Positions 5,939 through 13,416 of a DNA stretch of 28,289 nucleotides are shown one piece after another; position 1 is the first letter of the stretch, and each line of letters begins with the position of its first letter. The notes beneath the pieces are model-generated. The model was not told the origin of the DNA and ran no database searches. It was given only the letters and a program-made list of their open reading frames with translations. The stretch is from a virus. A program made the position numbers and the translations under genes. The DNA is taken from the IMG/VR virus record IMGVR_UViG_3300047311_000570, positions 1 through 28,289 of that record. One strand, 5' to 3'.

Positions 5939-6127
5939 ATGCGCGACCCCCGGATGATTATGGGGATGGTTATTTTGATGGCCATGTTTGTGCTGGCGTT
6001 GTCGATTGCGCTGGGAACGGTGCATAAGGATACTAGTTTTGGATTAGAAATAGTGCTGGGTTCTCTTAGTAGTTTGTGTGGAGCGTTCGCTCAGTGGGCT
6101 TTCAGCAGGAGGAGTAGTGATGAGTAA
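5939..6127 (+). CDS. Small two-span membrane protein (possible holin)
   Basis: A 62-aa product from ATG 5939 (the in-frame TTG just before it is less likely). It has two hydrophobic segments, about residues 7-27 (IMGMVILMAMFVLALSIALG) and 35-55 (FGLEIVLGSLSSLCGAFAQW), and a charged tail RRSSDE. Size and topology resemble class II holins, but no endolysin gene is adjacent and many unrelated tiny phage membrane proteins look alike. The gene overlaps the next by 8 bases. Membrane location is well supported; holin function is only a possibility. Confidence 0.65.
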   Translation: MRDPRMIMGMVILMAMFVLALSIALGTVHKDTSFGLEIVLGSLSSLCGAFAQWAFSRRSSDE

Positions 6128-6329
6128 GCTGACCAGCAAGTCCCGTAACGCGCTCGCTGACCGGACGTTTGGATTGCCGGGGGAGCGGAAGTATCCGCTA
6201 AATGACCGTGCTCACCAAATTAATGCAAAAAGTCGTGCGACTCAAATGGAGAAGGCTGGAAAACTTTCCCCATCGTCGGCAGCTAAAATAAAATCAAAAG
6301 CTAATCAACTTCTTCATAAGGGAAAATGA
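6120..6329 (+). CDS. Conserved small basic phage protein (KLTSKSRNAL type)
   Basis: Start chosen at ATG 6120 (MSKLTSKSRNALADRTFGLP, 69 aa), preceded by GGAGGAG; the longer frame from 6078 lies inside the membrane gene. The sequence order (KLT-x2-R-x-L, then FGLPGERKYPLNDRAHQINAKSR, then a Lys-rich tail) matches a widespread small phage protein in which a FxLP-R-YP-DxxHA core is conserved. Its function is unknown to me. It ends in an ATGA overlap with the nuclease gene. Confidence 0.7.
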   Translation: MSKLTSKSRNALADRTFGLPGERKYPLNDRAHQINAKSRATQMEKAGKLSPSSAAKIKSKANQLLHKGK

Positions 6330-6781
6330 CTGCTTACGAAAAAACGAAAGCATGGCGAGAACGTCATCCTGATCTTCGCGCTTACCGTGCTGAAGAATCT
6401 CGTAAGTGGAGAGCAGCCCACCCTGAAAAATCTGCTGAAATCAAAAAACGTTTTAGAGCGCGTCATCGAGATCGTATTTTGAAAGAAGATGCTGCTTATA
6501 AACGTGAATGGCGTAAAAATAATCCTGAATCTCAACGTGTACGAATGGCTAGATTTACTGCCAAGAAAAAAGCTACTCAAGAATTGGTAGCCGGTCGCCC
6601 TCGTCCAACAGTATGTGAACTTTGCAATGAGCTAAACCTTAGAGTAGTATTTGATCACTGTCATCTAAGTGGTAAATTTCGTGGCTGGCTTTGCGATAGG
6701 TGTAATAAAACTCTTGGGCATGTTAAGGATTCACCGGAGTTGTTACGAAAATTAGCTGATTATCTTGAGGCTCACAAATGA
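6326..6781 (+). CDS. Recombination endonuclease VII-type HNH nuclease
   Basis: A 151-aa product. The C-terminal half carries the Endonuclease VII signature: zinc ligands C97-x2-C100 and C123-x2-C126, with the catalytic FDHCH (109-113) and FRGWLCDRCN in between, then a helical end. T4 endonuclease VII resolves branched DNA before packaging; smaller relatives also act as HNH nickases or homing nucleases. The N-terminal 90 residues are very basic, with repeated R/K-HP/NP segments (RERHPDLRAYR, RAAHPEKSAEIKKR, KREWRKNNPESQR) that probably bind DNA. The base composition is clearly more AT-rich than the terminase genes, suggesting separate acquisition. Overlaps both neighbours by ATGA. Confidence 0.88.
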   Translation: MTAYEKTKAWRERHPDLRAYRAEESRKWRAAHPEKSAEIKKRFRARHRDRILKEDAAYKREWRKNNPESQRVRMARFTAKKKATQELVAGRPRPTVCELCNELNLRVVFDHCHLSGKFRGWLCDRCNKTLGHVKDSPELLRKLADYLEAHK

Positions 6782-6966
6782 GTACCCTCCCCAACGCACT
6801 CGCCCAGCGAGCGGGCGTTCGCAAGAAGAAGCCTCTCCCCAAAGGTACCGCGACCATGACCATCGAGCCCCGCCAGCCTGAAATTGGCGAGCATCTTGAT
6901 AATCCACCCGAACCAAAGGTGGAACTCGATTACAATCGAAAATTGAAACGCATCCAGAGAGCTTAG
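6778..6966 (+). CDS. Hypothetical 62-aa basic protein
   Basis: The ATG overlaps the nuclease stop (ATGA). The product starts MSTLPNALAQRAGVRKKKPL and is Pro/Lys-rich, probably disordered in its first half, with a helical basic end (YNRKLKRIQRA). GC content returns to the higher level here. No domain recognised. It is followed by a 12-base gap holding AGGAGG for the next gene. Confidence 0.55.
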   Translation: MSTLPNALAQRAGVRKKKPLPKGTATMTIEPRQPEIGEHLDNPPEPKVELDYNRKLKRIQRA

Positions 6967-6978
6967 GAGGAATCGAAG

Positions 6979-7299
6979 ATGGCGGTTATTCAGGATGGAA
7001 AGTATACGAGGATTATCAGTCTCACCGAGATGGGTGTTGAAATCGTCGCTCATAATTTCTGTCGCCGCGTGCTGGTGCAGGAGAATTATGATTCCGCAAC
7101 CGGCGCAACCACCGACTTGGCGATGGAAGCTCCTGTCGGGGCGGACGCGGTGATTGTGTTGAAGGGGGTGCCAGCGATTTTCACTGCGGCGGGTGGACCG
7201 AATGGTCAATATACGCCCGGCACCATCGTGGGCAAAGTCTACACGGCAGCCGGTGGCGGCACCGTTGAGGGCCAGCAGATAGAAAGCCAGCTGATATGA
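6979..7299 (+). CDS. Small beta-rich protein, possible head decoration
   Basis: A 106-aa product with an excellent ribosome site (AGGAGG, 7-8 bases upstream), suggesting higher expression than neighbouring small genes. The sequence is beta-rich and Gly/Ala/Val-rich (MEAPVGADAVIVLKGVPA, TPGTIVGKVYTAAGGGTVEG), with no Cys except one near residue 28. Strong translation and composition would suit a small virion surface or decoration protein, but I do not recognise the family. Confidence 0.6.
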   Translation: MAVIQDGKYTRIISLTEMGVEIVAHNFCRRVLVQENYDSATGATTDLAMEAPVGADAVIVLKGVPAIFTAAGGPNGQYTPGTIVGKVYTAAGGGTVEGQQIESQLI

Positions 7300-7466
7300 A
7301 AATTAGTGTTCGCTTTGATGTAGGTGAACCTTTCAAAAAAGGTTCTCAATATTGGGAAATATCAGCAGATGGTGAAAAAGCTGTTGATTGGCAGGAGATA
7401 TATCGCTTGTATCTTCTAGCAAAAAAAGCAGAAATAGAAAATTTAATGGAATCCCAGGTAATTTAG
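7296..7466 (+). CDS. Hypothetical 56-aa protein, AT-rich
   Basis: The ATG overlaps the previous stop (ATGA); TAG at 7464-7466. The product begins MKISVRFDVGEPFKKGSQYW and ends in an Lys/Glu-rich helix (IYRLYLLAKKAEIENLMES). The codons are AT-rich compared with the genes on both sides. A small alpha/beta protein of unknown function. Confidence 0.5.
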   Translation: MKISVRFDVGEPFKKGSQYWEISADGEKAVDWQEIYRLYLLAKKAEIENLMESQVI

Positions 7467-7468
7467 CC

Positions 7469-7645
7469 ATGAATGCTTATCTTACCTCTAACCTGAGATG
7501 TGAGTATTGCGGGTGTGTGATGGGAGTGACGCAGGAAGTGAAAGACCACCAGGTGGTAGGAGTTTATGTAACCTGCGGCTCGCCGCCCTGTAAGTATTAT
7601 GAGATCAAGTTTCATGCCCCTCAGATGGAGTTGAAGGAGGCTTAG
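7469..7645 (+). CDS. Small Cys-rich zinc-ribbon-like protein
   Basis: Start chosen at ATG 7469 (MNAYLTSNLRCEYCGCVMGV, 58 aa); the longer frame from 7388 is inside the previous gene. Two Cys groups, CEYCGC and CGSPPC separated by about 23 residues with a His between, give a zinc-ribbon arrangement. The ribosome site is weak, so coupling with the upstream gene (2 bases away) is likely. Function unknown. Confidence 0.6.
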   Translation: MNAYLTSNLRCEYCGCVMGVTQEVKDHQVVGVYVTCGSPPCKYYEIKFHAPQMELKEA

Positions 7646-7646
7646 C

Positions 7647-7811
7647 GTGAGTGACCTAATGCCTATTGAAGAATTCAAAAAAATATACATTGAACCTGCT
7701 TGTAAGGAATTAGCCAGAAAAGTTATCAACAACGAACCGCTTGATAAACTTGAAATGCAGGTTTTTCAAAATTATCTGTATCAGGTGAGAAAAGATGCAG
7801 AACGAAGTTGA
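7647..7811 (+). CDS. Hypothetical 54-aa helical protein (GTG start)
   Basis: GTG at 7647 preceded by AAGGAGG at good distance; TGA at 7809-7811. The product (MSDLMPIEEFKKIYIEPACK, then a charged helical remainder) has no membrane segment and one Cys. The strong ribosome site is the main support for reality and for the GTG start. It overlaps the next gene by 17 bases. Confidence 0.55.
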   Translation: MSDLMPIEEFKKIYIEPACKELARKVINNEPLDKLEMQVFQNYLYQVRKDAERS

Positions 7812-7989
7812 AGTAATTCCATTCGTCGGCCAGCTCACGGGTGAGGCCATCCGGGAGATGTTGCAGGCGAGGTTTCAGCAAGATTATTTCAGGATAGCCC
7901 ATTCGTTGGCACCAGAAATGTTCATGCGTCACGCCGCTCTGAGCAGCGCGGTCGCAATCGCCACCCGACGGGAGCGCGAACGTGGGTAA
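7795..7989 (+). CDS. Hypothetical 64-aa helical protein
   Basis: ATG at 7795 with AGGTGAG about 6 bases upstream, within the end of the previous gene. The product is helical (GEAIREMLQARFQQDYFRIAHSL) with a Met/Ala-rich middle and an Arg-rich end (RRERERG). No domain recognised. It overlaps the following GTG-started gene by 8 bases. Confidence 0.58.
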   Translation: MQNEVEVIPFVGQLTGEAIREMLQARFQQDYFRIAHSLAPEMFMRHAALSSAVAIATRRERERG

Positions 7990-8470
7990 TCAGTATGATT
8001 TCCGCCAAGCTACCCCGATGCCGGTGGATAGTGCGAAGTTTATGTCCAACGCACTGGGTCAGCTGAATCAACGTGTGCCTTATCAGATGCCCGTGGGGAT
8101 GCATAAGATAGGTAATATTGATGTAAATAACCGTCCTGTGGTTCATAACGATGATGGAAGTATCAGCACTGTTTTTTCCACTCGCGCTCCGTTAGGAGAT
8201 GGAAAGTGGGCTTTGATTCCAACGATTGTGAACGGAAAATTTTTAACTCCCAGCGGTAAGAAGCCAAATGAGAAAAATCCCGCTGAAATGCAGGCTTTGG
8301 AAGATGCAGCCACGGAGCATTTCAAAAAGTCTGGCGAGCATCTGGGGATTTTTGATTCCCCCGATGCAGCAGATAAATTTGCAGAAATAACTCATGCTTG
8401 GACACCGACAGGTACGGGTGAGCAGGTTTTTTTGCCTTATAAAGCCGACATGGCGCTGGGTGGTCAGTGA
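7982..8470 (+). CDS. Phage protein with a domain seen in internal virion proteins
   Basis: A 162-aa product from GTG 7982, preceded by CGGGAG. Residues about 1-9 are MGNQYDFRQ, a motif shared with two nearby genes. The central part (GNIDVNNRPVVHNDDGSIST, then WALIPTIVNGKFL, EDAATEHFKKSGEHLG, FDSPDAADKFAEITH) has the layout of a short domain found repeatedly in large internal or ejected virion proteins of podoviruses and in stand-alone phage proteins. Its biochemical role is not established as far as I know. A virion component or one that joins the portal-proximal machinery is plausible. TGATG junction to the next gene. Confidence 0.68.
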   Translation: MGNQYDFRQATPMPVDSAKFMSNALGQLNQRVPYQMPVGMHKIGNIDVNNRPVVHNDDGSISTVFSTRAPLGDGKWALIPTIVNGKFLTPSGKKPNEKNPAEMQALEDAATEHFKKSGEHLGIFDSPDAADKFAEITHAWTPTGTGEQVFLPYKADMALGGQ

Positions 8471-8745
8471 TGGGGAATAGTTACGACTTTCGCCAGCCCG
8501 CCGACGACAACGACGCGGACGACTCCAACGCCCCCATCGGCACCCCCAAGTCTGGCTACGCTCCCCCCAGCGATGGACCCTTCGAGTGCGTGAGATGTGA
8601 ACACTACGCGAGCATCAACGGGACGCATGGACATTGCGATCATCCCGAAGTTATCGAGGACTTAGGCGAACCGGCGACGGTTGCCAGCAGGGGTTGCTGC
8701 ACGTATTTCCGACCCGAGGAATCCGATGAAGCTACCGAAGAATAA
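8470..8745 (+). CDS. Small protein with Cys cluster and YDFRQ start
   Basis: ATG 8470 (91 aa) overlaps the previous stop; the GTG three bases earlier is an alternative. It begins MGNSYDFRQPADDNDADDSN, has an acidic linker, then CVRCEHY, GHCDHPEV and GCCTYFRP. The C-x2-C ... C-x-H ... GCC arrangement recurs in small phage proteins and could bind zinc or an iron-sulfur cluster. The N-terminal motif matches that of the preceding gene although the rest is unrelated. Confidence 0.68.
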   Translation: MGNSYDFRQPADDNDADDSNAPIGTPKSGYAPPSDGPFECVRCEHYASINGTHGHCDHPEVIEDLGEPATVASRGCCTYFRPEESDEATEE

Positions 8746-8908
8746 TTATGAGCTGTTTCGGGTGCTGCGGGACCTCCCGCCCGCCGACCAGCAAGCCGAG
8801 TATGCTAAGCTGGCGGGGCAGGTAGACTTTAAGGTAAAGTCTCTATCGTACATTATCAAGAAGGGTACTCAGCTAGACGAGATGCTTGGAGGAGGCGGAG
8901 ATGCCTAA
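8726..8908 (+). CDS. Hypothetical 60-aa protein
   Basis: Start chosen at ATG 8726 (MKLPKNNYELFRVLRDLPPA) with GAGGA upstream; the longer frame from 8681 is inside the previous gene. It is a compact, helical, charged protein (ADQQAEYAKLAGQVDFKVKS) ending in a Gly-rich tail. It overlaps genes at both ends. No family recognised. Confidence 0.58.
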   Translation: MKLPKNNYELFRVLRDLPPADQQAEYAKLAGQVDFKVKSLSYIIKKGTQLDEMLGGGGDA

Positions 8909-9122
8909 GTTTTTGGAGAAGAAGTTGAAGGCTCAGTACGGGGCAGACAGCAAGATTCCCTACAAAATTATGAACTCCATCGGCGCGATGCATGGCAACA
9001 AAGAGACCGCGAAGGGTGCTGCGATGGAGAAGAAGCATGAGTCGGACACCGAGACTCACTCCTACGACTTCCGCAAGCAACGTGGCAAGCGAGCGCCCGT
9101 GAAAATGAAGCTGAGCAAATAA
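8901..9122 (+). CDS. Conserved small phage protein preceding the portal
   Basis: Start chosen at ATG 8901 (MPKFLEKKLKAQYGADSKIP, 73 aa), preceded by GGAGGCGGAG. The order KFLEKKLK-x-YG, IPYKIMNSIGAMHGNKET is typical of a small protein common in phage and prophage head regions, of unknown function. Near the C-terminus it carries HSYDFRKQRGKR, the third occurrence of the YDFR motif in this stretch. It ends one base before the portal start. Confidence 0.7.
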   Translation: MPKFLEKKLKAQYGADSKIPYKIMNSIGAMHGNKETAKGAAMEKKHESDTETHSYDFRKQRGKRAPVKMKLSK

Positions 9123-9123
9123 C

Positions 9124-11277
9124 TTGGCCAACGATTATCAAGGGATTCTGGACGCCTCCACGCCGGACGGCAAGTTACTCAAACGGATACGCGACAGGTT
9201 CGAGCTGGCCATGCAGGAGTGGAAGGATATCCGCAGCGAAGGGGCGCTCGACATGCGCTACCTCGCCGGGGACCCCTGGGATGACCGCGAGAAAGCCGCC
9301 CGCAAGGACGAGGGGCGACCCGCGATGGTTTTTGATGAGCTGGGGCAATATTTGAACCAACTGGTAAACGAAGTCCGCATGAATCCCCACGCGGTGAAGG
9401 TTACGCCCAAGGGAGCGGGCGATCTCGACAAGCAAGCTGAGGTTCGCGCCGACATCATCAGAAACGTAGAGTACAAGTCGAACGCCAAGGCTGCCTATCT
9501 GGCGGGCTTCGAGAATTCTGCCAGCCGCAGTTATGGCTTCTGGCGCATCACCCGAAAATATGTGAGTGACCAGAGTTTTGAGCAAGAACTACTCATCAAA
9601 CGCATCCCCAATCCCGACAACGTAATCTTCGACCCCAACTATAAAGAAGCCGACGCCAGCGACATCAAGTATTGCTATCTCATCGAACAGATGCCCCGCG
9701 AAGAGTTCAAGCAGCGCTGGCCCAAGGCCAAGTTCGTAGACTTCAGCAACGAACTGATGATGCTTGCTCCGAAGTGGATTAAGGAGCAGGAAGTCCAGGT
9801 GGCTGAGTATTGGGAGATTGAAGAGACGCCCACGAAGCTGCTGATGGTGCAGAGCGCAGATGGCAGCCAGCAGATGATGACCAGCGAGGAGTTCGCTCAG
9901 GCTGAGAGCGACGCAGAGAAAGCTGGCGTTCAGTTTGGCGCAACCGTTCTGATGGAGCGCCCCCTGACATCTCGCAAGGTGATGCAGTATTTCACGAATG
10001 GTGTCGAGGTGCTGGAAAAGCTGGAGTGGGACGGGCAGTGGATACCCATCATCGGATGCTTCGGTAAAGAGCTGTATGTGGACTACGGAAGCGGTCCGCA
10101 GCGGGTGCTGATGTCGCTCATCCGGGCGGCCCGCGACCCTTTTATGTTCTATTGCTACCTCCGAAGTTGTGAGGCCGAAGAGAGCGCCATGACCCCCAAG
10201 ACTCCCTTTATCGGAGCCGAAGGTCAGTTCGAGGGCCACGAAGACGAGTGGGCGAAGGTCAGCAAGGCGCCGCTAGCCTATCTGCAATACAAGCCCATCG
10301 TGAATGCCGCGAATGGTCAACCGCTCGGACCACCCATGCGGCAGCCCTTCCAGCCTAACTTTGCAGCTTATGAGATTGCAGCCGAAGCCGCCCGCCGCGC
10401 CATCCAGGCTGCGATGGGCATCAGTCCTCTCCCAACCGCCGCTCAGCGCCAGAATCAGAAGTCAGGAATCGCGCTCGAAAAAATGCAAGCCGCCGAGCAA
10501 AAGGGCAGCTATCATTTTATCGACAACTTTTTGATGTCCCTCGAACACTCAGGCCGGGTGCTGAACGACCTGCTCGACAAGACTTATGACACCGCCCGCG
10601 ACGTGGGTGTGCGCCACGCAGACGGTCAATATAGCGTCCAGCGCGTCAATGACCAACAGCATCCCCAGGCGGTCGATCTGACGGGCGATGCTCACGATGT
10701 GACGATCTCGACGGGTCCCAGCTACGAGTCCCAGCGTGAAGAAGCCGCTGACTTCGCTGATACCATCTCAAAACTTCCCGGTGTGTTTGAAAAAGTGGGC
10801 GACCTTGTGACGAGACTGAGAAATCTAGGTCCCATTGGTGATGAAATCGCCAAACGGCTCGCCCCACCGGGAGCTATTGGCCCAGACGGCAAGCCCCTCC
10901 CGCCCGAGGTGATGCAGATGGTCACTCAGCTCAAGCAAGCCCATGACCAGTTGCACGCTTACGCCCAGCAACTCGAACAGCAGTTGACAGAAGCCAAGCA
11001 AAAAGAGCAAGCTAAGGTTGTTGATAATGAATATAAGGTAACTCTTGCTAAGTTGGATAATGAAACAAAAATAGCGGTCGCCGAAATCAACGCGAAGGTC
11101 CAGGATGTCCTGTTCCGCATCGAAACTCAGCTCAAGGCTTGGCAGGACATGCACGACGCCGCTCACGAACACGCCATGCAGACCGACCAGCAGGCGCATG
11201 AGCAGAAATTAGCTGAGTCCGCGCAGGCAGCTGCGGCTCAGCAAGCAGAATCTCAGCAATCGCAGCCCGCTGAGTAG
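9124..11277 (+). CDS. Portal protein, P22 type
   Basis: A 717-aa product (P22 gp1 is 725). It forms the dodecameric ring at one vertex through which DNA enters and leaves. Typical P22-portal features are the N-terminal RFELAMQEWKDIRSEGALDM helix leading to RYLAGDPWDDREK, then PAMVFDELGQYLNQLVNEVR, the NPDNVIFDPNYKEAD segment, and a long C-terminal Gln/Ala-rich coiled coil (about residues 595-715) corresponding to the barrel. Initiation is at TTG: no in-frame ATG or GTG exists between the upstream stop (9112) and this codon, and the conserved N-terminal helix needs it. No strong ribosome site is present; the gene follows the previous stop by one base. Confidence 0.93.
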   Translation: MANDYQGILDASTPDGKLLKRIRDRFELAMQEWKDIRSEGALDMRYLAGDPWDDREKAARKDEGRPAMVFDELGQYLNQLVNEVRMNPHAVKVTPKGAGDLDKQAEVRADIIRNVEYKSNAKAAYLAGFENSASRSYGFWRITRKYVSDQSFEQELLIKRIPNPDNVIFDPNYKEADASDIKYCYLIEQMPREEFKQRWPKAKFVDFSNELMMLAPKWIKEQEVQVAEYWEIEETPTKLLMVQSADGSQQMMTSEEFAQAESDAEKAGVQFGATVLMERPLTSRKVMQYFTNGVEVLEKLEWDGQWIPIIGCFGKELYVDYGSGPQRVLMSLIRAARDPFMFYCYLRSCEAEESAMTPKTPFIGAEGQFEGHEDEWAKVSKAPLAYLQYKPIVNAANGQPLGPPMRQPFQPNFAAYEIAAEAARRAIQAAMGISPLPTAAQRQNQKSGIALEKMQAAEQKGSYHFIDNFLMSLEHSGRVLNDLLDKTYDTARDVGVRHADGQYSVQRVNDQQHPQAVDLTGDAHDVTISTGPSYESQREEAADFADTISKLPGVFEKVGDLVTRLRNLGPIGDEIAKRLAPPGAIGPDGKPLPPEVMQMVTQLKQAHDQLHAYAQQLEQQLTEAKQKEQAKVVDNEYKVTLAKLDNETKIAVAEINAKVQDVLFRIETQLKAWQDMHDAAHEHAMQTDQQAHEQKLAESAQAAAAQQAESQQSQPAE

Positions 11278-11280
11278 ACA

Positions 11281-11310
11281 CCCGCAGAACAAAACGATGG
11301 TATCTGCGGG
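11281..11310 (+). other. Hairpin after the portal gene
   Basis: CCCGCAGA (11281-11288) pairs with TCTGCGGG (11303-11310) around a 14-base loop, immediately after the portal stop. The following CGGGTTATTT is only weakly T-rich. It could be a partial terminator or an RNA end-protecting hairpin adjusting the ratio of portal to downstream products. Confidence 0.5.
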
Positions 11311-11333
11311 CGGGTTATTTAACAGGAGGATAC

Positions 11334-12281
11334 ATGCCGTTTCCACAGTTAGTGAACACAGGCGCGTTTACGTTGGCGAATCAGAACATTATCAATAACA
11401 ACTTTGCAGCTCTCGCAGGCGTGTACACTCCGGGGAATATCTGGTTTGTCAACGCCAACGGAGGCTCGGACCAGTTGGATGGAAATTCATGGGCAAACGC
11501 TCTCCACACAATGAGGGAGTGTTTTTCGCGCCTATCACCAAACGACACCATCCTGTTCATCGGTCAGGTGAAGGAACAGTTGGTGGCTCCGCTGGGTGTG
11601 AGCAACGTCAAGATTATTGGCGCTGCCACCCGCACCCGCTATGGCAACGAATCGAGCTTCGGGCATCCGTTGCTGGATGCAGCTTCAGCGTGGCGACCCC
11701 CAGCCTCTCCGACCGCCGCCACCCCGCTGCTGGAACTCCGTCAACAGGGCTGGCTGGTGTCGAATATCCTGTGGGACGCTCCGGCAGACGCAGCGGCCAT
11801 CCAGCTGCATCGCGCCGAGAACGCCACCTATCCCGACCCGTCCAGCTTTGTCGCAGATAACTGTCAATTCAGCGACGGCGAAGGCGGAATCTACGACGTG
11901 GGCGGCTGCTACAACATTCTCATCCAGAACTCCCGCTTCCGCGCTCTGACCACCGCCATCAAGACCGTCAGCACCGGAATCGCCGTACCTCTTCGCAACA
12001 CCATCCAGGGCAACACGTTCATCGGCAACACGAATGACATCAATGGTTCGTACTCGCAAGCGGTTATTCAAAACAACCTGTTCCTGAGCGACAGCACCGT
12101 CACGATCAACACCATCGCGGTCAGCGCCCAGGGCGATCACAACATGGTTATCAACAACTACGTGCCGAACGTCGCAGCAGACATCGACCCGGCACACGGA
12201 TACACGGGAAGCGCCACTGATGTGTGGAGAACCTTTGCCACCGACCAGGCCGACCCGGTTATCACTTCGCCGCCTGTTTAG
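11334..12281 (+). CDS. Beta-helix-like protein in the head gene cluster
   Basis: A 315-aa product with a very good ribosome site (AGGAGG). After MPFPQLVNTGAFTLANQNII, a WFVNANGGSDQLDGNSWANA segment is the usual N-terminal turn of parallel beta-helix proteins (FVN-x-GGSD-x-DG-x-SWA). Repeated short strands follow with Asn-rich turns (NCQFSDGEGGIYD, IQNSRFRALTTAI, IQGNTFIGNTNDI, IQNNLFLSD), as in pectate-lyase-like folds. Catalytic residues cannot be assigned. Proteins of this fold are usually tailspikes or fibres, but this one sits between portal and scaffold, pointing to a head-attached fibre or decoration protein. Alternatively it is a displaced receptor-binding enzyme. Confidence 0.75.
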   Translation: MPFPQLVNTGAFTLANQNIINNNFAALAGVYTPGNIWFVNANGGSDQLDGNSWANALHTMRECFSRLSPNDTILFIGQVKEQLVAPLGVSNVKIIGAATRTRYGNESSFGHPLLDAASAWRPPASPTAATPLLELRQQGWLVSNILWDAPADAAAIQLHRAENATYPDPSSFVADNCQFSDGEGGIYDVGGCYNILIQNSRFRALTTAIKTVSTGIAVPLRNTIQGNTFIGNTNDINGSYSQAVIQNNLFLSDSTVTINTIAVSAQGDHNMVINNYVPNVAADIDPAHGYTGSATDVWRTFATDQADPVITSPPV

Positions 12282-12303
12282 AAGTAGAAGTAGTCTGGGC
12301 GGG

Positions 12304-12327
12304 GCAGCCAGCGCCTAATCTGGCTGC
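12304..12327 (+). other. Hairpin before the scaffold gene
   Basis: GCAGCCAG (12304-12311) and CTGGCTGC (12320-12327) form a perfect 8-bp stem with an 8-base loop, followed by AATCTT. It lies in the 73-base gap between the beta-helix gene and scaffold. A weak terminator or RNA-stability element is possible. Confidence 0.5.
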
Positions 12328-12354
12328 AATCTTAACCTACGCATCGGAGAGACG

Positions 12355-13398
12355 ATGGCCTTAAATGAGACTCAGGTAGTCGAACAGCCAGTCGCAGCAG
12401 AAGTAGAATCAGCCGAACCCGAATCACACTCCATCCCAGTTGTAGAGGAGCTAACTGGGAAAGGCCGGGAAAAGTGGTTAAAGGAGCCAGCGGATTATCC
12501 GCGCCCCCCGAAGAAGTCTGCTCCCAAATCTTCGACCTCGACGGACAAGGCGGACTCGTCAGCCGCAGCAGCAGATGTGAAGGAATCCGACGTAACGGAA
12601 GACTCGTCACCTTCCCCCGCTCAGGGAACTGAGGAAACCGCCGAAACCGCCGCAGAATCGGCAGCTGCGGAACCATCACAGTCGCAACCAAAGGGTAGCG
12701 AAGCTGAGAAGCGCATCAAGTCGCTGCTTAGCGAAACCAAGCTACTCAAGCAACGGTTAGCTCAACTGGAAGTGGAGCGTGGTGCGCCCCCGACGCAGGC
12801 TGCCTCTAAGCCCGCCGCCGAGGGTGAGAAAGCTCTCGAACGCCCCGACCCCTCGAAGTTTGAGACCCTCGGGGAGTATTTCGACGCTCTCTCGGACTTT
12901 AAGGTAGAGTCCGCGCTGCGTACCGAGCGGCAACGGCAGGCCCAGGAGTGGGAGCAGTCTCAGGCTCAACAGAAGGTTCAGGTTGAGCGTGAGCAGTGGA
13001 ACTCGAAAATCGACGGTGCCCGCAAGCGACACCCCGACTTCGACACCATCGCTCTCAACCCCGACCTCCCCGTGGCAGAAGGCTCAGCAATCGACTGGTG
13101 GGTGATGAACAGCGAACATGGAGCAGAGGTGCTCTATCACTTCGCCTCCAATCCCGACCAGCTCGAAGCCCTGAACCGGATGCCTCCGCTTGAAGCCGCC
13201 AAGGCTCTCGCCAAAGTTGAGTTCGAAATGACCGACGCCCCTGCGCCTGTGCAACGTCAGGTTCCAAAAGCGCCTCCCCCGCCACGAGAGGCTAATACTC
13301 GTGGACAAGTTGACCCGATAGCGGCGGCGCTCGCAGCCGGTGACTTTGGCACATATCGACGCCTAAAGGACGCCGAGGAGCGAGGGAAACGCTCTTAA
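12355..13398 (+). CDS. Scaffolding protein
   Basis: A 347-aa product (P22 gp8 is 303). It directs coat assembly and leaves the procapsid before DNA entry. The first ~120 residues are acidic, Pro/Ser/Ala-rich and disordered; a coiled coil follows (EAEKRIKSLLSETKLLKQRL, about 120-142), then helices (FETLGEYFDALSDFKVESAL; ERQRQAQEWEQSQAQQKVQV) and a C-terminal basic helix (FGTYRRLKDAEERGKRS) of the kind that contacts coat protein. Position directly before the coat gene is the classic location. Start ATG 12355; GGAGAG precedes it. Confidence 0.85.
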   Translation: MALNETQVVEQPVAAEVESAEPESHSIPVVEELTGKGREKWLKEPADYPRPPKKSAPKSSTSTDKADSSAAAADVKESDVTEDSSPSPAQGTEETAETAAESAAAEPSQSQPKGSEAEKRIKSLLSETKLLKQRLAQLEVERGAPPTQAASKPAAEGEKALERPDPSKFETLGEYFDALSDFKVESALRTERQRQAQEWEQSQAQQKVQVEREQWNSKIDGARKRHPDFDTIALNPDLPVAEGSAIDWWVMNSEHGAEVLYHFASNPDQLEALNRMPPLEAAKALAKVEFEMTDAPAPVQRQVPKAPPPPREANTRGQVDPIAAALAAGDFGTYRRLKDAEERGKRS

Positions 13399-13416
13399 AT
13401 ATCTCACAAGTGATGC

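Noticed and set aside
5939-6127. Firm holin call for the two-span protein
   Set aside because: Topology fits, but no endolysin or spanin pair is adjacent, so the holin role is only mentioned as a possibility.
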